Notes: a model not told the origin generated them from the sequence alone. A DNA stretch of 64,000 nucleotides from Endobacterium cereale (GCF_009617585.1 NZ_WIXI01000038.1:129817-193816); one strand, 5' to 3'; counted from the first letter of the stretch, positions 19,373-30,661 are shown. Made by a program: numbers and translations.

Positions 19373-21292
19373 TTATCGGCCGCTGGAAATGTAAACGGGC
19401 TTTTGCAAGGCAAGCGACACCATCTCAAGCGTGGCAGGATCTTCGATCGTTGCCGGCATGCTCCAAACTTCACCATCCGCAATCTTCCGCATCGTGCCCC
19501 TCAGGATTTTTCCCGAGCGGGTTTTTGGCAATTTCGGCAGAATGAAAGCGGTACGAAATGCGGCCACCGGGCCGACACGTTCACGAACCATATTAACGAC
19601 CTCCTGGATGATGGCTGATTCGCTGCGGGTTACACCATTCTTGAGGACCAGAAAGCCATAAGGCACCTGTCCCTTGATCGCATCCGCGACGCCAACCACG
19701 GCACATTCGGCAACATCGGGGTGAGAAGCGCAGACTTCCTCCAGAGCGCCCGTCGACAGGCGATGGCCCGCACAGTTGATGATGTCGTCGGTGCGCGCCA
19801 TGACGAAGATGTATCCGTCGTTGTCGATGAGTCCGGCATCGGCCGTCTTGTAATATCCCGGAAACTCTTCAAGGCATGTTTCACGGAAGCGGTCGTCAGC
19901 CTCCCAGAAAGTGACTAGGCAACCCGGCGGCAATGGCAGGCGGATCGCCAGATTGCCCAGAACGCCTCTTTCCAGAGGCTTGCCGCCATCGTCGAGAACA
20001 TCAACTGCAAAGCCCGGCATGGGCACGGTCGGCGATCCGTGTTTCACGGGAAACGCTTCCAGACCTATCGGATTGGCAACAATGGCCCAGCCGGTTTCCG
20101 TCTGCCACCAGTGGTCGATCACCGGAATGCGAAGCAACGCTTCCGCCCAATGCAAAGTCTCCGGGTCAGCACGTTCGCCCGCGAGGAAAAGCATTCGCAG
20201 GCTGGAAAGATCGCGCCCGGATACAAATTTCCCTTCAGGATCATCGCGCCGGATGGCCCGAAATGCCGTCGGTGCGGTGAAAAGCACATTGACCCGATAT
20301 TGTTCAACCACGCGCCAGAACGTGCCGGCATCCGGGGTGCCGACCGGCTTACCTTCGAACAGAACAGTCGTGACGCCGGCCAGCAGCGGGCCATAAACGA
20401 CGTAGGAATGGCCGACTACCCAGCCGATGTCGGAGGCAGTCCAGGAAACATCACCCGGTTTCAGCCCGTAAATGTTTCGAATGGACCAATGAAGCGCGAC
20501 CATGTGCCCGCCATTGTCACGCACCACGCCTTTCGGCTTTCCGGTCGTGCCAGATGTGTAGAGGATGTAAAGCGGGTCGGTGGCTAATACGGGCACACAG
20601 GGGACCTCGGACTGCTTTTCCCTTTCCGCCGCAACCAGCTCGGCAAAATCCAGTTCGCCATGCTCCGCCCTTAGATCGACGCGTAACTGATCACGCTGCA
20701 GGATAAGACGATGGGACGGTTTGGTTACGGCGAGATCGATCGCGGCATCGACGAGGGGCTTATAGGCAACCACACGCCCGGGTTCGAGCCCGCAACTGGC
20801 GGCGATGACCACCTTGGCGCGCGCACTATCCAGACGTGATGCGAGTTCCTGTGCCGCAAAGCCGCCGAACACGACGGAATGAATGGCTCCGATACGTGCA
20901 CAGGCCAGCATGGAAAACACCGCCTCTGGCACCATCGGCATGTAGATGACAACACGATCGCCCTTTGTCACGCCGAGATTTTGCAGAACCGCGGCGACGG
21001 CCGTGACCTCCTGGAGAACATCATTGAAGGAAAAGATTCGGCTGGCGCCGGTCATGGCACTGTCGAAAATAATGGCCGGGTCGTTTCCTCGGCCAGCGGC
21101 CACGTGCCTATCGACGCAATTGTAACAGGTGTTGGTGATGCCTCCGACGAACCATCGGCCATAAACACCCTGCGCCGGATCGAAGACTTGGTGCGGTGGC
21201 TCGAACCAGTTCACGTCCCTGGCGGCCTCGGCCCAATACCCCGCTGGATCCCGTTTCCACTGCTCGTAAACGTCGGCATAGCGGCTGGACAT
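19373..21292 (-). CDS. prpE: Propionyl-CoA synthetase-type AMP-forming acyl-CoA ligase
   Basis: A 639-residue member of the acetyl/propionyl-CoA synthetase family. The N-terminus (EQWKRDPAGYWAEAARDVNW, then NTCYNCVDRHV), the adenylate-binding YTSGTTGKPKGVV motif near residue 240, WWQTETGWAI, and the C-terminal [16 protein letters not shown] with its acylatable lysine are all present. The pattern is closer to PrpE than to the Acs encoded 3 kb away. It likely activates propionate or another short-chain acid. A strong GGGAGGAG ribosome-binding site precedes the ATG. Substrate preference is an inference from family resemblance. Confidence 0.87.
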   Translation of the reverse strand: MSSRYADVYEQWKRDPAGYWAEAARDVNWFEPPHQVFDPAQGVYGRWFVGGITNTCYNCVDRHVAAGRGNDPAIIFDSAMTGASRIFSFNDVLQEVTAVAAVLQNLGVTKGDRVVIYMPMVPEAVFSMLACARIGAIHSVVFGGFAAQELASRLDSARAKVVIAASCGLEPGRVVAYKPLVDAAIDLAVTKPSHRLILQRDQLRVDLRAEHGELDFAELVAAEREKQSEVPCVPVLATDPLYILYTSGTTGKPKGVVRDNGGHMVALHWSIRNIYGLKPGDVSWTASDIGWVVGHSYVVYGPLLAGVTTVLFEGKPVGTPDAGTFWRVVEQYRVNVLFTAPTAFRAIRRDDPEGKFVSGRDLSSLRMLFLAGERADPETLHWAEALLRIPVIDHWWQTETGWAIVANPIGLEAFPVKHGSPTVPMPGFAVDVLDDGGKPLERGVLGNLAIRLPLPPGCLVTFWEADDRFRETCLEEFPGYYKTADAGLIDNDGYIFVMARTDDIINCAGHRLSTGALEEVCASHPDVAECAVVGVADAIKGQVPYGFLVLKNGVTRSESAIIQEVVNMVRERVGPVAAFRTAFILPKLPKTRSGKILRGTMRKIADGEVWSMPATIEDPATLEMVSLALQKPVYISSGR

Positions 21293-21382
21293 ATGACTTC
21301 TCCTCCCACGCGAACCAAAGCTCGCGTGAACAGTTTAGGCAGAAGTCATCAAAACGAAAATCCGACGAAGGGCGAAGGCCCC

Positions 21383-22042
21383 TCAGCGTGAACCGAAAAT
21401 GGCCGAACCGACGCGCACGCTGGTTGCGCCGAACTGGACGGCGGTTTCAAAATCGCCCGACATGCCCATCGAGAGTTTTGCGATGCCGTTTTCCTGCGCA
21501 AGTTTGCGCAGCAATGCGAAATACGGACCGGGATGATCGTCCGCAGGCGGTATGCACATCAATCCCTCAATATCGAGCGACAGATCCTCGCAGCAATAAC
21601 GAAGGAAAGCGGCAGTGTCCTTCGGCGCGATACCCGCCTTTTGCGATTCGAGACCGATATTCACCTGAACATAGAGACGCGGCTTGCGATCCTGCCTGGT
21701 CATTTCCTGAGCAAGAGCAGCAGCGATCTTTTCCCGATCCACCGTCTCGATCACATCGAACAGTGCGACCGCTTCGGCCGCCTTGTTGGATTGCAGCGGG
21801 CCAATGAGATGCAATTCGACGTCGGGGCTTTCTTGTTTCAGGATCGGCCACTTTGCCTGGCTTTCCTGCACGCGATTTTCACCGAAAATACGCTGCCCGG
21901 CAGCAATCACCGGTCGGATGTCTTCGACCTCGAACGTTTTCGAGACTGCAACCAGCTGGACTGCACCAGCAGATCGGCGGCCAGTTTTTTCCGCGGCCTT
22001 GATACGGCCTTGAACCTCGGCAAGTCTCTGTTCGACAGTCAT
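21383..22042 (-). CDS. YggS/PROSC family PLP homeostasis protein
   Basis: A 219-residue single-domain PLP-binding protein with the alanine-racemase-like barrel but no known catalytic activity. The family buffers PLP and influences amino-acid homeostasis. The PLP lysine is in QLVAVSKTFEVEDI near residue 37. FGENRVQE, HLIGPLQSNKA and the C-terminal LSMGMSGDFETAVQFGATSV with VRVGSAIFG are all present. The preferred ATG (22042) has GGAGAT upstream. It is transcribed divergently from leuS. Confidence 0.93.
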   Translation of the reverse strand: MTVEQRLAEVQGRIKAAEKTGRRSAGAVQLVAVSKTFEVEDIRPVIAAGQRIFGENRVQESQAKWPILKQESPDVELHLIGPLQSNKAAEAVALFDVIETVDREKIAAALAQEMTRQDRKPRLYVQVNIGLESQKAGIAPKDTAAFLRYCCEDLSLDIEGLMCIPPADDHPGPYFALLRKLAQENGIAKLSMGMSGDFETAVQFGATSVRVGSAIFGSR

Positions 22043-22206
22043 TGGTATCTCCAGCATGTATGCAGATCAGCGATTAACCGGCAGAGGGCCGAATGCCAAG
22101 CCTTTCCGGCCTTTCAGCCTGACCAAAAGTCCGGCAAAACTTGACGCTCGGATGGTTTCGTGGTGAAGGTCAGCCCAAACGCATCATATTCCGGAAATCG
22201 ATAAAA

Positions 22207-24840
22207 ATGGCCAGTGAACGTTACAATCCGCGCGACGCCGAGCCTCGCTGGCAGGCGCGCTGGAATGAAGCCAAGACCTTCCAGACGGACAATAGTGATC
22301 CTCGCGAGAAATATTACGTCCTCGAGATGTTCCCCTATCCGTCGGGTCGCATTCACATGGGCCACGTGCGCAACTATGCCATGGGCGATGTCGTTGCGCG
22401 TTACAAGCGCGCGCGCGGCTACAACGTCTTGCACCCGATGGGCTGGGATGCATTCGGCATGCCGGCGGAAAATGCCGCCCGCGACAACAAGGTTCACCCC
22501 AAGGAGTGGACCTACCAGAACATCGCTTCCATGAAGACGCAGCTGAAGGCCATGGGCCTTTCGCTGGACTGGTCGCGCGAGTTCGCAACCTGCGACGTCG
22601 ACTATTATCATCGCCAGCAGATGCTTTTCCTCGACATGATGGAAAAGGGTCTGGTTTACCGCAAGCAGTCCAAGGTCAACTGGGACCCGGTCGATAACAC
22701 CGTTCTGGCCAATGAGCAGGTGATCGACGGTCGCGGCTGGCGCTCCGGTGCGCTGGTGGAACAGCGTGAACTGGTTCAGTGGTTCTTCAAGATCACGGAG
22801 TTCAGCCAGGACCTGCTTGACGCGCTCGACAATCTGGATCAGTGGCCGGAAAAAGTCCGGCTGATGCAGAAGAACTGGATCGGTCGCTCGGAAGGTCTGG
22901 CGCTGCGCTGGGAACTGACGGCCGACAGCCAGACTGAAGGCGGTGCTGCGGACATCGAGGTCTATACCACGCGCCCCGACACACTGTTCGGCGCATCGTT
23001 CTTGGCCATTGCCGCCGACCATCCGGTTGCCCGGGCTATCGCTGAGAAGAATGCTGAAGCTCAGACTTTCTGCGAAGAATGCCGCCAGGCCGGCACCTCG
23101 CTGGCTGCTCTGGAAACAGCGGAAAAGAAGGGCTTCGATACCGGCCTCAAGGTCAAGCATCCCCTCGACCCTAATTGGGAAGTGCCGGTCTACATCGCCA
23201 ATTTCGTACTGATGGACTACGGCACAGGCGCCATTTTTGGCTGCCCATCCGGCGACCAGCGCGACCTGGATTTCGCACGCAAATATGGTCTGCCGGTCGT
23301 GCCGGTCGTCATGCCCGCCGATGGCGATTCCGCGACCTTCACGGTAGGCGACGAGGCCTATGACGGCGACGGCGTGATGATCAATTCGCGTTTCCTCGAT
23401 GGCATGACCACCGAAGCCGCTTTCGACACGGTTGCGGCGAAACTTTCCGAACAGGTGCTGGGCAACGTCCCACAGGCCAGCCGCAAAGTGAATTTCCGTC
23501 TGCGTGACTGGGGAATTTCTCGCCAGCGTTATTGGGGCTGCCCGATCCCGGTCATCCATTGCGAAGTCTGTGGCGTCGTACCGGTTCCAAAAAAGAACCT
23601 GCCGGTACAATTGCCCGATGACGTGACGTTCGACCAGCCCGGCAACCCGCTCGATCGCCACGCCACGTGGCGTCACGTCTCCTGCCCGCAGTGTGGACAT
23701 GATGCACGTCGCGAAACCGACACGATGGATACGTTCGTCGATTCGAGCTGGTATTACACCCGCTTCACTGCACCGTGGGAAAACGATCCGACCGACCCGA
23801 CCGTAGCCAATCACTGGCTGCCGGTCGACCAGTATATCGGCGGCATCGAGCACGCGATCCTGCACCTGCTTTATTCGCGCTTCTTTACCCGCGCTATGCA
23901 GGCGACTGGCCATGTGGGCGTAAGCGAGCCTTTCAAGGGCCTGTTCACTCAGGGCATGGTGGTGCACGAAACCTACCGCCGCGGATCGGGCTCGAACGGC
24001 GAATGGATTGCCCCGGCTGATCTGCGCATCGAGGAAGTTGATGGTAGCCGCAAGGCCTATCTTCTCTCCACGAACGAGGAGATTGCGATCGGCTCCATCG
24101 AAAAGATGTCGAAGTCCAAAAAGAACGTTGTCGACCCGGACGACATTATCGCATCTTACGGTGCCGACACGGCGCGTTTCTTCGTTCTGTCGGATTCTCC
24201 GCCGGAACGTGACGTCATCTGGTCCGAAGCTGGCGTCGAGGGAGCACATCGCTTCGTACAGCGCGTCTGGCGTTTGATCTCGGAAGCTGCAGACACCCTC
24301 GTTACCGTCGAGGAGAATCCGGCTAAGGATGGTGAGGCGCTCGCAATATCGCAGGCTGCGCATAAAACGCTGCAGGCGGTTCAGGCAGATTTCGACAAAC
24401 TGGCCTTCAATAAGGCTGTGGCACGCATCTACGAGTTGGTTAATACGCTGGCAGCGCCGCTGACGGCTGTCGCCGCTGGTGGCAAAGATGCAGCCTATAT
24501 CGCTGCTGTCCGCAACGCCGCCGAGATTCTGGTTCAAATCGTTGCGCCGATGACGCCACACCTTGCAGAAGAGTGCTGGAAGGTTCTCGGCGGTACTGGC
24601 TTGGTAGCTGAAACGCCTTGGCCATCATTCGACACCACTCTCGTTGCCGATGATGAGATTCTCCTGCCAGTTCAGATCAACGGTAAGAAGCGCGCTGAAT
24701 TGACAATCGCGCGCGACGCGGATCAAAGTGCCGTTGAGAAGGCTGTGCTTCAACTGGACGCAGTACAGACCACGCTCGAAGGGCGGTCCCCGAAAAAGAT
24801 CATTGTTGTCCCACAGAGGATCGTGAACATTGTTGTCTAA
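22207..24840 (+). CDS. leuS: Leucyl-tRNA synthetase
   Basis: Class I aminoacyl-tRNA synthetase charging tRNA-Leu. The 877-residue length is typical. The HIGH-type motif appears as HMGH in [14 protein letters not shown] near residue 45, and the KMSKS loop as [15 protein letters not shown] near 635. The CP1 editing domain lies between about 225 and 430. The zinc-site-like [14 protein letters not shown] and [18 protein letters not shown] segments are present. The frame runs back to 22141, but [15 protein letters not shown] is the normal N-terminus. The last 11 bp overlap the start of lptE, so the two are probably coupled. Confidence 0.97.
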   Translation: MASERYNPRDAEPRWQARWNEAKTFQTDNSDPREKYYVLEMFPYPSGRIHMGHVRNYAMGDVVARYKRARGYNVLHPMGWDAFGMPAENAARDNKVHPKEWTYQNIASMKTQLKAMGLSLDWSREFATCDVDYYHRQQMLFLDMMEKGLVYRKQSKVNWDPVDNTVLANEQVIDGRGWRSGALVEQRELVQWFFKITEFSQDLLDALDNLDQWPEKVRLMQKNWIGRSEGLALRWELTADSQTEGGAADIEVYTTRPDTLFGASFLAIAADHPVARAIAEKNAEAQTFCEECRQAGTSLAALETAEKKGFDTGLKVKHPLDPNWEVPVYIANFVLMDYGTGAIFGCPSGDQRDLDFARKYGLPVVPVVMPADGDSATFTVGDEAYDGDGVMINSRFLDGMTTEAAFDTVAAKLSEQVLGNVPQASRKVNFRLRDWGISRQRYWGCPIPVIHCEVCGVVPVPKKNLPVQLPDDVTFDQPGNPLDRHATWRHVSCPQCGHDARRETDTMDTFVDSSWYYTRFTAPWENDPTDPTVANHWLPVDQYIGGIEHAILHLLYSRFFTRAMQATGHVGVSEPFKGLFTQGMVVHETYRRGSGSNGEWIAPADLRIEEVDGSRKAYLLSTNEEIAIGSIEKMSKSKKNVVDPDDIIASYGADTARFFVLSDSPPERDVIWSEAGVEGAHRFVQRVWRLISEAADTLVTVEENPAKDGEALAISQAAHKTLQAVQADFDKLAFNKAVARIYELVNTLAAPLTAVAAGGKDAAYIAAVRNAAEILVQIVAPMTPHLAEECWKVLGGTGLVAETPWPSFDTTLVADDEILLPVQINGKKRAELTIARDADQSAVEKAVLQLDAVQTTLEGRSPKKIIVVPQRIVNIVV
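24314..24326 (+). repeat. 13-bp repeat AGAATCCGGCTAA, copy 1
   Basis: Lies in leuS, read as E-N-P-A-K codons; the match to copy 2 extends to 17 bp (AGAATCCGGCTAAGGAT). Confidence 0.5.
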
Positions 24841-25363
24841 CGTCACCAGAGATTTTCTTCGTATCGGCCGCACGGCGTCTATTGCCGCCGTGCTGGTGGC
24901 ATTGGCCGGTTGCCAGGTCAAACCGCTTTATGCCGTATCACCAGCGGGTACCAGCACCGGGCAGCAGATAGCCTCTATCGAATTTTCGCAAGCTGACGAC
25001 CGTATCGAACAGGTCGTCCGCAACGAACTTATCTTCCTGACTTCGGGCGGAGCAGGTGAGAGCAAGAATCCTGCCTACAAACTTACGATGAATGTCACCT
25101 CGTTCAGACAGAACGTCCTTGATGAGCAAGTAACCAACAACCTCATCCCTGGACGCGTGACACTTACCGCAGATTACGCCTTCACGCGCCTATCTGATGG
25201 TAAGGTTCTTCGGACGGCGCAGCGGAGGTCGACTGCGCTTCTTGATGTTTCAGCGCAGGAATTCGCCGAGATGAGAGCCTATCGTGATGCGGAAAGCCGG
25301 GCCGCAAAGCAACTTGCAGAATTTATCAGAGGCGATATAGCGACGGCGGTCGGCCGCCAGTAA
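24830..25363 (+). CDS. lptE: LPS-assembly lipoprotein LptE
   Basis: A 177-residue outer-membrane lipoprotein that plugs and assembles the LptD lipopolysaccharide translocon. The signal sequence ends in the lipobox LAGC, with the lipidated cysteine at residue 28. The conserved LptE stretch ([43 protein letters not shown]) follows. The start is a TTG at 24830 inside the 3' end of leuS, with AGAGGA about 9 bp upstream. It precedes holA by 11 bp; leuS-lptE-holA is the common order in proteobacteria. Confidence 0.9.
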   Translation: MLSNVTRDFLRIGRTASIAAVLVALAGCQVKPLYAVSPAGTSTGQQIASIEFSQADDRIEQVVRNELIFLTSGGAGESKNPAYKLTMNVTSFRQNVLDEQVTNNLIPGRVTLTADYAFTRLSDGKVLRTAQRRSTALLDVSAQEFAEMRAYRDAESRAAKQLAEFIRGDIATAVGRQ

Positions 25364-25374
25364 CGGCGCCTATT

Positions 25375-26427
25375 ATGGTTGAGATAAAATCTCATGACTT
25401 CGATCGTTTCGCGAAGTCTACGATTGCCAGCTACCGGATTTTCTTGGTTTACGGGCCTGATAGAGGGCTCGTTTCCGAGCGCGCAGCTGTTATTGCTGCC
25501 AAAAGCGGCGTGCCAATCAATGATCCCTTCGCAATGGTGCGGCTAGATTCATCGGACCTTGCTGGCGATCCCGCGCGCGTAGCAGACGAGGTAGGCGCCT
25601 TTGGTCTCTTCGGTGGTAAAAAGCTGATTTGGGTTAAAGCAGGCGGCACTGAAAAACCTCTGGTCGAGGCACTACAAATACTTTCAGGTGAATCACCCTC
25701 CGAAAACATCCTGCTCATAGAGGCGGGTGATGTAAAAAAAGGCGCCGGCGTTCGCAAAATTGGTGATAGCGCGCAGTCGGTGGCTTCGATCCCATGTTAC
25801 GCAGATGATGCGCGCGCTATGAATTCTCTCATAGAGGATGAGCTTCGGGCTGAAAATCTCACGATCACTTCGGCAGCGAAAGAACGGTTGCTGGAAGCTC
25901 TTGGCGGTGATCGCATTGCATCACGCGGGGAGATTAAAAAGCTTGCTCTCTATCGAAGCGGGCAGGGGAGTATCGATGAGCAACATGTTGTCGATATTAT
26001 CGGTGACGCCAGTGCAGTTTCGACCGATGATGCCGTCGATGCCGTCCTGGATGGCGATGTCGAACGGTTGAACCTCGCCTTTTCCAAAGTGGTAGCCTCT
26101 AAAACTCCGATATTTTTGATTCTGCAATCTTGCCTACGCCAGTTTCAGACATTGGATATCATGCGATCCGAAATGGATGACAAGAATACGCAGCCGGCGC
26201 AGATCATGCAAACACTTGGTCGGCATATTCACTTTCGTCGCAAACCAATCATGGAACGCGCGCTTCATCGTTGGTCATCACAAATGATAGCACGTGAATC
26301 GGCAAGAATTCAGTCGGCGATCCTTCAGACCCGTCAGCGGCAGAGCCTGGAAGACAGCATCGCGTTCCACCTGCTGATGTCCATCACTTTGCAATCCGCC
26401 CGAAATACACCGGGCAGACGCCGTTAA
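25375..26427 (+). CDS. holA: DNA polymerase III delta subunit
   Basis: A 350-residue subunit of the clamp-loader complex that opens the beta sliding clamp. The family N-terminus (FRIFLVYGPDRGLVSERA type) and an AAA+-like three-domain layout without a functional Walker A are visible. The C-terminal collar region contains RKPIMERALHRWS. It is the third gene of leuS-lptE-holA and converges with parB, leaving only 18 bp with no obvious hairpin. GC content falls to about 50% here, lower than in leuS. Confidence 0.92.
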   Translation: MVEIKSHDFDRFAKSTIASYRIFLVYGPDRGLVSERAAVIAAKSGVPINDPFAMVRLDSSDLAGDPARVADEVGAFGLFGGKKLIWVKAGGTEKPLVEALQILSGESPSENILLIEAGDVKKGAGVRKIGDSAQSVASIPCYADDARAMNSLIEDELRAENLTITSAAKERLLEALGGDRIASRGEIKKLALYRSGQGSIDEQHVVDIIGDASAVSTDDAVDAVLDGDVERLNLAFSKVVASKTPIFLILQSCLRQFQTLDIMRSEMDDKNTQPAQIMQTLGRHIHFRRKPIMERALHRWSSQMIARESARIQSAILQTRQRQSLEDSIAFHLLMSITLQSARNTPGRRR

Positions 26428-26445
26428 TCCATAAAAATCAATAAC

Positions 26446-27327
26446 TTAAGATCGACGCTCCAGAAGACGGCAAATTTCCTCAAGCTGGTCCAGTGTTTTG
26501 TAGGAAATACGGACCTGTCCACCGCTGCCACGGTGATTAATTGTCACATCCAGCCCAAGTGCGTCTGATAGCGTACGCTCCAGTGCCAGCGTATCAGAAT
26601 CTTTTTGATCCATTTTCGGCATGGATGCAGGCTGCGTCTGCGCCTTGATATCGTTCTGCGCAAGGCGCTCCGCGTCTCGAACAGACATGCCCTTCGACAC
26701 GATCGTTCGAGCCAGACCGGCAGGATCAGAGGTCGAAACCAGCGCTCTGGCATGCCCTGCCGACAGATCGCCAGCAGCCAGCATATCTCGCACGGGGTTA
26801 GGAAGTTTCAACAATCTCAGGCTGTTAGCTACGTGGCTACGGCTTTTTCCAATGATATCACCGAGATCATTCTGGGTATAACCGTGCTCCGCGACCAACA
26901 ACTCATAGCCTAACGCCTCTTCCAAGGGATTAAGATCTGCTCGCTGCACATTTTCAACAATAGCGATCTCAAGCGCGGTCCTGTCATCAACATCACGAAC
27001 GATGACAGGAATCTCGACCAGGCCGGCCAACTGCGCCGCCCGCCAGCGTCGCTCGCCGGCTATAATCTCAAAATTTCCATCAACCGTTCGTACAACAACA
27101 GGCTGCACTATGCCGTGCTGCCGAATTGAACTCGAAAGGTCCTGAAGCTCACTCTCATCAAAATAGCGACGAGGGTTGCGGGGATTGCGACTGATATGCT
27201 CGATCGGAACCATGCGATCCGGGCTGACCGCCTTAGGCGATTCACCAACCGGTGTAGATTGGTCCATCTCACCGATCAGCGCAGCAAGACCTCTTCCGAG
27301 TCGGCGTTTCGAAACATCATCATTCAT
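26446..27327 (-). CDS. parB: Chromosome partitioning CTPase/DNA-binding protein ParB
   Basis: Binds parS sites near the origin, spreads as a CTP-dependent clamp and is moved by ParA. The 293-residue protein shows the N-terminal ParA-interacting RRLGRGLAALIGEM, then the CTP-binding segment (QHGIVQPVVVR, GERRWRAAQLAGL near 95-115). The helix-turn-helix region includes GYTQNDLGDIIGKSRSHVAN near 165-185, and a C-terminal dimerisation domain follows. It sits 22 bp after parA. Five parS-like sites occur within 20 kb. Confidence 0.97.
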   Translation of the reverse strand: MNDDVSKRRLGRGLAALIGEMDQSTPVGESPKAVSPDRMVPIEHISRNPRNPRRYFDESELQDLSSSIRQHGIVQPVVVRTVDGNFEIIAGERRWRAAQLAGLVEIPVIVRDVDDRTALEIAIVENVQRADLNPLEEALGYELLVAEHGYTQNDLGDIIGKSRSHVANSLRLLKLPNPVRDMLAAGDLSAGHARALVSTSDPAGLARTIVSKGMSVRDAERLAQNDIKAQTQPASMPKMDQKDSDTLALERTLSDALGLDVTINHRGSGGQVRISYKTLDQLEEICRLLERRS

Positions 27328-27349
27328 ATCAAAGCCCTATCCCAGCTGG

Positions 27350-28141
27350 TCAGGCGGCTTTACGCCGACGTTCTCGCTGTATCACTTCCGAAGCCAACTG
27401 CAGGTAAGCCTGACTCCCCGCACATTTCAGATCGTAAAGGATAGCGGGCTTGCCATAAGAAGGAGCTTCAGAAACGCGTACGTTTCGAGGAATGAGGGTG
27501 TGATAAACCTTGTCACCCAAATAGGTCCTTACGTCATTAACAACCTGCTGTGCGAGATTATTGCGAATATCAAACATCGTTAGAACAATGCCTTGGATAT
27601 CCAAAGCAGGATTCACTGTTTGCTTAACCTGATTGACCGTTTCGAGAAGCTGGCTAAGACCTTCAAGAGCAAAAAACTCGCATTGCAATGGCACGAGAAC
27701 AGAATGCGCAGCGGCCATCGCGTTAATCGTCAGCAAATTAAATGATGGCGGGCAATCCAGGAGAATATAGGAATACGTCTTCGCGCCGTCACTTTGAAGC
27801 GCCCTCTTCAATCGGAAAGCTCGATCTGAAGCTTGCCCGATTTCCATCTCCAAACCTAGGAGATCCATAGTCGAAGGAACAATGGAAAGGTTAGGAACCG
27901 CTGTGGAAACGACGGTCTCGGTGACGGTATGGCTACCCATCATGAGATCGAAAGATGACAATTTACGATCACGACGATCAATACCCAAGCCAGTACTGGC
28001 GTTCCCCTGAGGGTCCAGATCGACAATCAAAACCTGCTCGCCGATGGCGGCCAAAGCTGTGGCTAGATTGATTGCCGTCGTGGTTTTGCCAACACCACCT
28101 TTTTGGTTGGCGATCGTGATAATTCGATTGAGCTCGCTCAT
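27350..28141 (-). CDS. parA: Chromosome partitioning ATPase ParA
   Basis: A 263-residue Walker-type ATPase that drives segregation of ParB-bound origins. The N-terminal deviant Walker A is [16 protein letters not shown]. The other family motifs are VDLDPQGNASTGLG and LLDCPPSFNLLTINA (Walker B). An open frame reaches 28198, but the ATG at 28141 has a GGA-containing ribosome-binding site and begins the standard N-terminus. It lies 16 bp after rsmG, in the rsmG-parA-parB arrangement typical of bacterial origins. Confidence 0.97.
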   Translation of the reverse strand: MSELNRIITIANQKGGVGKTTTAINLATALAAIGEQVLIVDLDPQGNASTGLGIDRRDRKLSSFDLMMGSHTVTETVVSTAVPNLSIVPSTMDLLGLEMEIGQASDRAFRLKRALQSDGAKTYSYILLDCPPSFNLLTINAMAAAHSVLVPLQCEFFALEGLSQLLETVNQVKQTVNPALDIQGIVLTMFDIRNNLAQQVVNDVRTYLGDKVYHTLIPRNVRVSEAPSYGKPAILYDLKCAGSQAYLQLASEVIQRERRRKAA

Positions 28142-28157
28142 TCTGCTATCCAGATGA

Positions 28158-28778
28158 TCAGTTGGCCTTGCGCCGGAGCCCTGCAATTTCCAAAACAACG
28201 GAATCTTTTTCTACGGCACTTTGATGTTCTATCAGATCAAACTGCCACCTACTATTCGCTTTCACCGTTTCCTGACGATAATCCCGGCCTTTGTGAAAGA
28301 AAGCGCGACATTCCGGATTTATGGCCATCCACGGTTCAGAAAAATCACATAAGAGATCAAGGTCGGCGAGGGCCCTGGCGGAAATTGCGTCCACCTTACC
28401 GATTTTTAGAGGAGCGTCTTCGATTCGCGAGATATGCACGCTGCCTAGACCACCAGTTTCAAGCAATGCCTGGCGCAAGAACGCAGCTTTTTTCTGATTG
28501 CTTTCGACCAGATAGACCCATCCACTACCCATTTCTTTGAGAAAAATGGCAGTTATCACGCCTGGAAAACCGCCGCCTGATCCCAAATCAGCCCAGGTTT
28601 GAGGGTTTGGCGAAAGCTGAAATATTTGCGCGCTGTCGGCGACATGGCGGTTCCATAGATCGGGCAATGTCGAGGGGGCAACAAGGTTTATAGACTTGGC
28701 CCATTTCCGAAATAGCTCAGAAAAATGTTCCAGTCGTTCCCATGTTTCACGTGAAACATCTTTGCCGTTTATCTGCAT
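28158..28778 (-). CDS. rsmG: 16S rRNA (guanine-N7) methyltransferase RsmG (GidB)
   Basis: Methylates a guanine near the 530 loop of 16S rRNA (G527 in E. coli). The 206-residue protein has the GidB signature [20 protein letters not shown] and the SAM-binding [12 protein letters not shown] near residue 75. The ATG at 28778 overlaps the mnmG stop (TGATG). Codons 8-12 (V-S-R-E-T) contain a perfect 16-bp parS sequence, so this gene start doubles as a centromere site. Confidence 0.96.
   Translation of the reverse strand: MQINGKDVSRETWERLEHFSELFRKWAKSINLVAPSTLPDLWNRHVADSAQIFQLSPNPQTWADLGSGGGFPGVITAIFLKEMGSGWVYLVESNQKKAAFLRQALLETGGLGSVHISRIEDAPLKIGKVDAISARALADLDLLCDFSEPWMAINPECRAFFHKGRDYRQETVKANSRWQFDLIEHQSAVEKDSVVLEIAGLRRKAN
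28743..28758. other. parS site, perfect 16-bp match
   Basis: TGTTTCACGTGAAACA, identical to the bacterial parS consensus, located inside the first codons of rsmG and about 0.6 kb from parA. It is the best ParB-binding site in the window. Confidence 0.93.
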
Positions 28779-30661
28779 CAAGAGACTCGCTGGGCGCGTT
28801 GTGTATCAATTTTCCGAAGGACCGCCAATAACAAAGCCAAGGCCGCAGGTGTCATTCCATCCACAGCAGCCGCTTGAGCCATATTCTTTGGTCTGGCTGC
28901 CGCCATCTTCAACTTTAATTCGTTAGACAAACCACTGAGCACGCTAAAGTCGAATTCATCTGGAATCAGCCGTTGTTCTTCACGTCGCGTGGCGGTAATG
29001 CCGGATTCCTGGCGTTCCATATAGACCGCATAACCGGCCTCGATTTCCAAGGCATCATATACACTGGCCGGCTTGTCTGACAGATTTGACCATACGCGCC
29101 GCAGATCATCCATGCCGACATCCTGATAAGACAGCAATTCATAAGCGCTTCGCCGCTGCCCATCCTGATTGACTTTAATACCGAACCTTGCCGCTTCCTG
29201 AGGAGTGAGAGTCACCGCTTTCAACTGTTCTCGAACCGACTTCAAATCTTTTTCAAATTGATCGAAACGCTCTCGACGCGAAAGGGACGTAAGTCCCAAT
29301 TCATTCGCAATTGGTGTCAATCTGATATCCGCATTGTCTGCGCGAAGCGACAGGCGGTACTCTGCCCGAGACGTGAACATCCGATAGGGCTCAGTGATTC
29401 CGCGCGACGTCAGATCATCGATCATCACGCCGATGTAGGCTTCCGTACGGCTTAATACCGCTGACGGCCGCTCACCAACCAGCAAGGCAGCATTCAATCC
29501 AGCTACAAGACCCTGCGCCGCCGCTTCCTCGTAGCCGGTGGTGCCATTAATTTGGCCAGCAAGAAAAAGACCTGGCAATTTTTTTACTTCCAAACTTTGG
29601 CTTAGCTCGCGAGGATCAATGTGGTCATATTCAATCGCATAACCCGGCTGCACGATTCTGACCTTTTCCAAGCCGGGAATGGTGCGAATAAAGGCATCCT
29701 GAACATCCGCGGGCAGAGAGGTCGAAATTCCATTCGGGTAGACGGTCGGATCATCTAGACCCTCTGGCTCCAGAAAAATCTGATGCCCATCACGCTCGCC
29801 AAACCGGGTGATCTTATCTTCGATAGATGGGCAATAACGCGGTCCGACGCCTTTGATTTCACCGGAATACATCGCTGAAAGACGAATGTTGTCTGAGATG
29901 ATGGCATGCGTGGCATTTGTTGTACGCGTGACACCGCAAGCGATCTGCGGATTTCTGATCTCATCCGTCATAAACGAGAAGGGTGTCGGAACCTCATCGG
30001 CCCCCTGTTTATCGAGACTATCCCAATCGATCGTTCGACCATCCAGTCTTGCAGGTGTACCGGTCTTCAGGCGGCCAAGCCGCAAGCCCAGCGTCAGCAG
30101 GGTGTCAGATAAACCCAGGGACGGTGCTTCTCCCATCCGTCCCGCAGGCGTCTTTGCGTCACCAATGTGAATCAAACCCCGCAGAAAGGTACCCGTTGTC
30201 AGAACGACCGCACCGGCGGAAAAAGTACGGCCATCTTTCAGTACGACGCCCGATATTTTTTGGCTGCGCGTGGCAAGATCAAAAACATCTCCCTCGATTA
30301 CGTCGAGATTTAGATGATTAAGCATCTCAGCCTGCATAGCGATCCGATAAAGCTTGCGATCTGCCTGCGTTCTTGGACCGCGAACTGCCGGGCCCTTTTT
30401 TCGGTTCAAAAGACGAAACTGTATACCGGCAGCATCGGCCACCCGACCCATCAGTCCATCAAGTGCATCGACTTCGCGAACGAGATGACCTTTACCGAGG
30501 CCACCAATTGCCGGGTTGCAGGACATGGCGCCGATGGTCGCAATCTGATGGGTGATGAGAGCTGTTCGCGCGCCGGTACGGGCAGCCGCGCTTGCCGCCT
30601 CGCAGCCGGCATGGCCGCCACCGATGACGATGACATCATAACTCGCCACATTCTGCTCCAT
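28778..30661 (-). CDS. mnmG: tRNA uridine-34 carboxymethylaminomethyl modification enzyme MnmG (GidA)
   Basis: FAD-dependent partner of MnmE that modifies the wobble uridine of several tRNAs. At 627 residues it shows the FAD-binding [18 protein letters not shown] at the N-terminus, then [36 protein letters not shown] and the C-terminal helical region. The ATG at 30661 gives [10 protein letters not shown]; a GTG at 30649 has GGAG at better spacing and is a possible alternative start. It is part of the mnmE-mnmG-rsmG-parA-parB series. Confidence 0.96.
   Translation of the reverse strand: MEQNVASYDVIVIGGGHAGCEAASAAARTGARTALITHQIATIGAMSCNPAIGGLGKGHLVREVDALDGLMGRVADAAGIQFRLLNRKKGPAVRGPRTQADRKLYRIAMQAEMLNHLNLDVIEGDVFDLATRSQKISGVVLKDGRTFSAGAVVLTTGTFLRGLIHIGDAKTPAGRMGEAPSLGLSDTLLTLGLRLGRLKTGTPARLDGRTIDWDSLDKQGADEVPTPFSFMTDEIRNPQIACGVTRTTNATHAIISDNIRLSAMYSGEIKGVGPRYCPSIEDKITRFGERDGHQIFLEPEGLDDPTVYPNGISTSLPADVQDAFIRTIPGLEKVRIVQPGYAIEYDHIDPRELSQSLEVKKLPGLFLAGQINGTTGYEEAAAQGLVAGLNAALLVGERPSAVLSRTEAYIGVMIDDLTSRGITEPYRMFTSRAEYRLSLRADNADIRLTPIANELGLTSLSRRERFDQFEKDLKSVREQLKAVTLTPQEAARFGIKVNQDGQRRSAYELLSYQDVGMDDLRRVWSNLSDKPASVYDALEIEAGYAVYMERQESGITATRREEQRLIPDEFDFSVLSGLSNELKLKMAAARPKNMAQAAAVDGMTPAALALLLAVLRKIDTQRAQRVS

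Noticed and set aside
22114..24561. 815-codon open frame antisense to leuS
   Set aside because: A shadow of the strong codon bias of leuS; the plus strand has all LeuS motifs and the antisense product resembles nothing.
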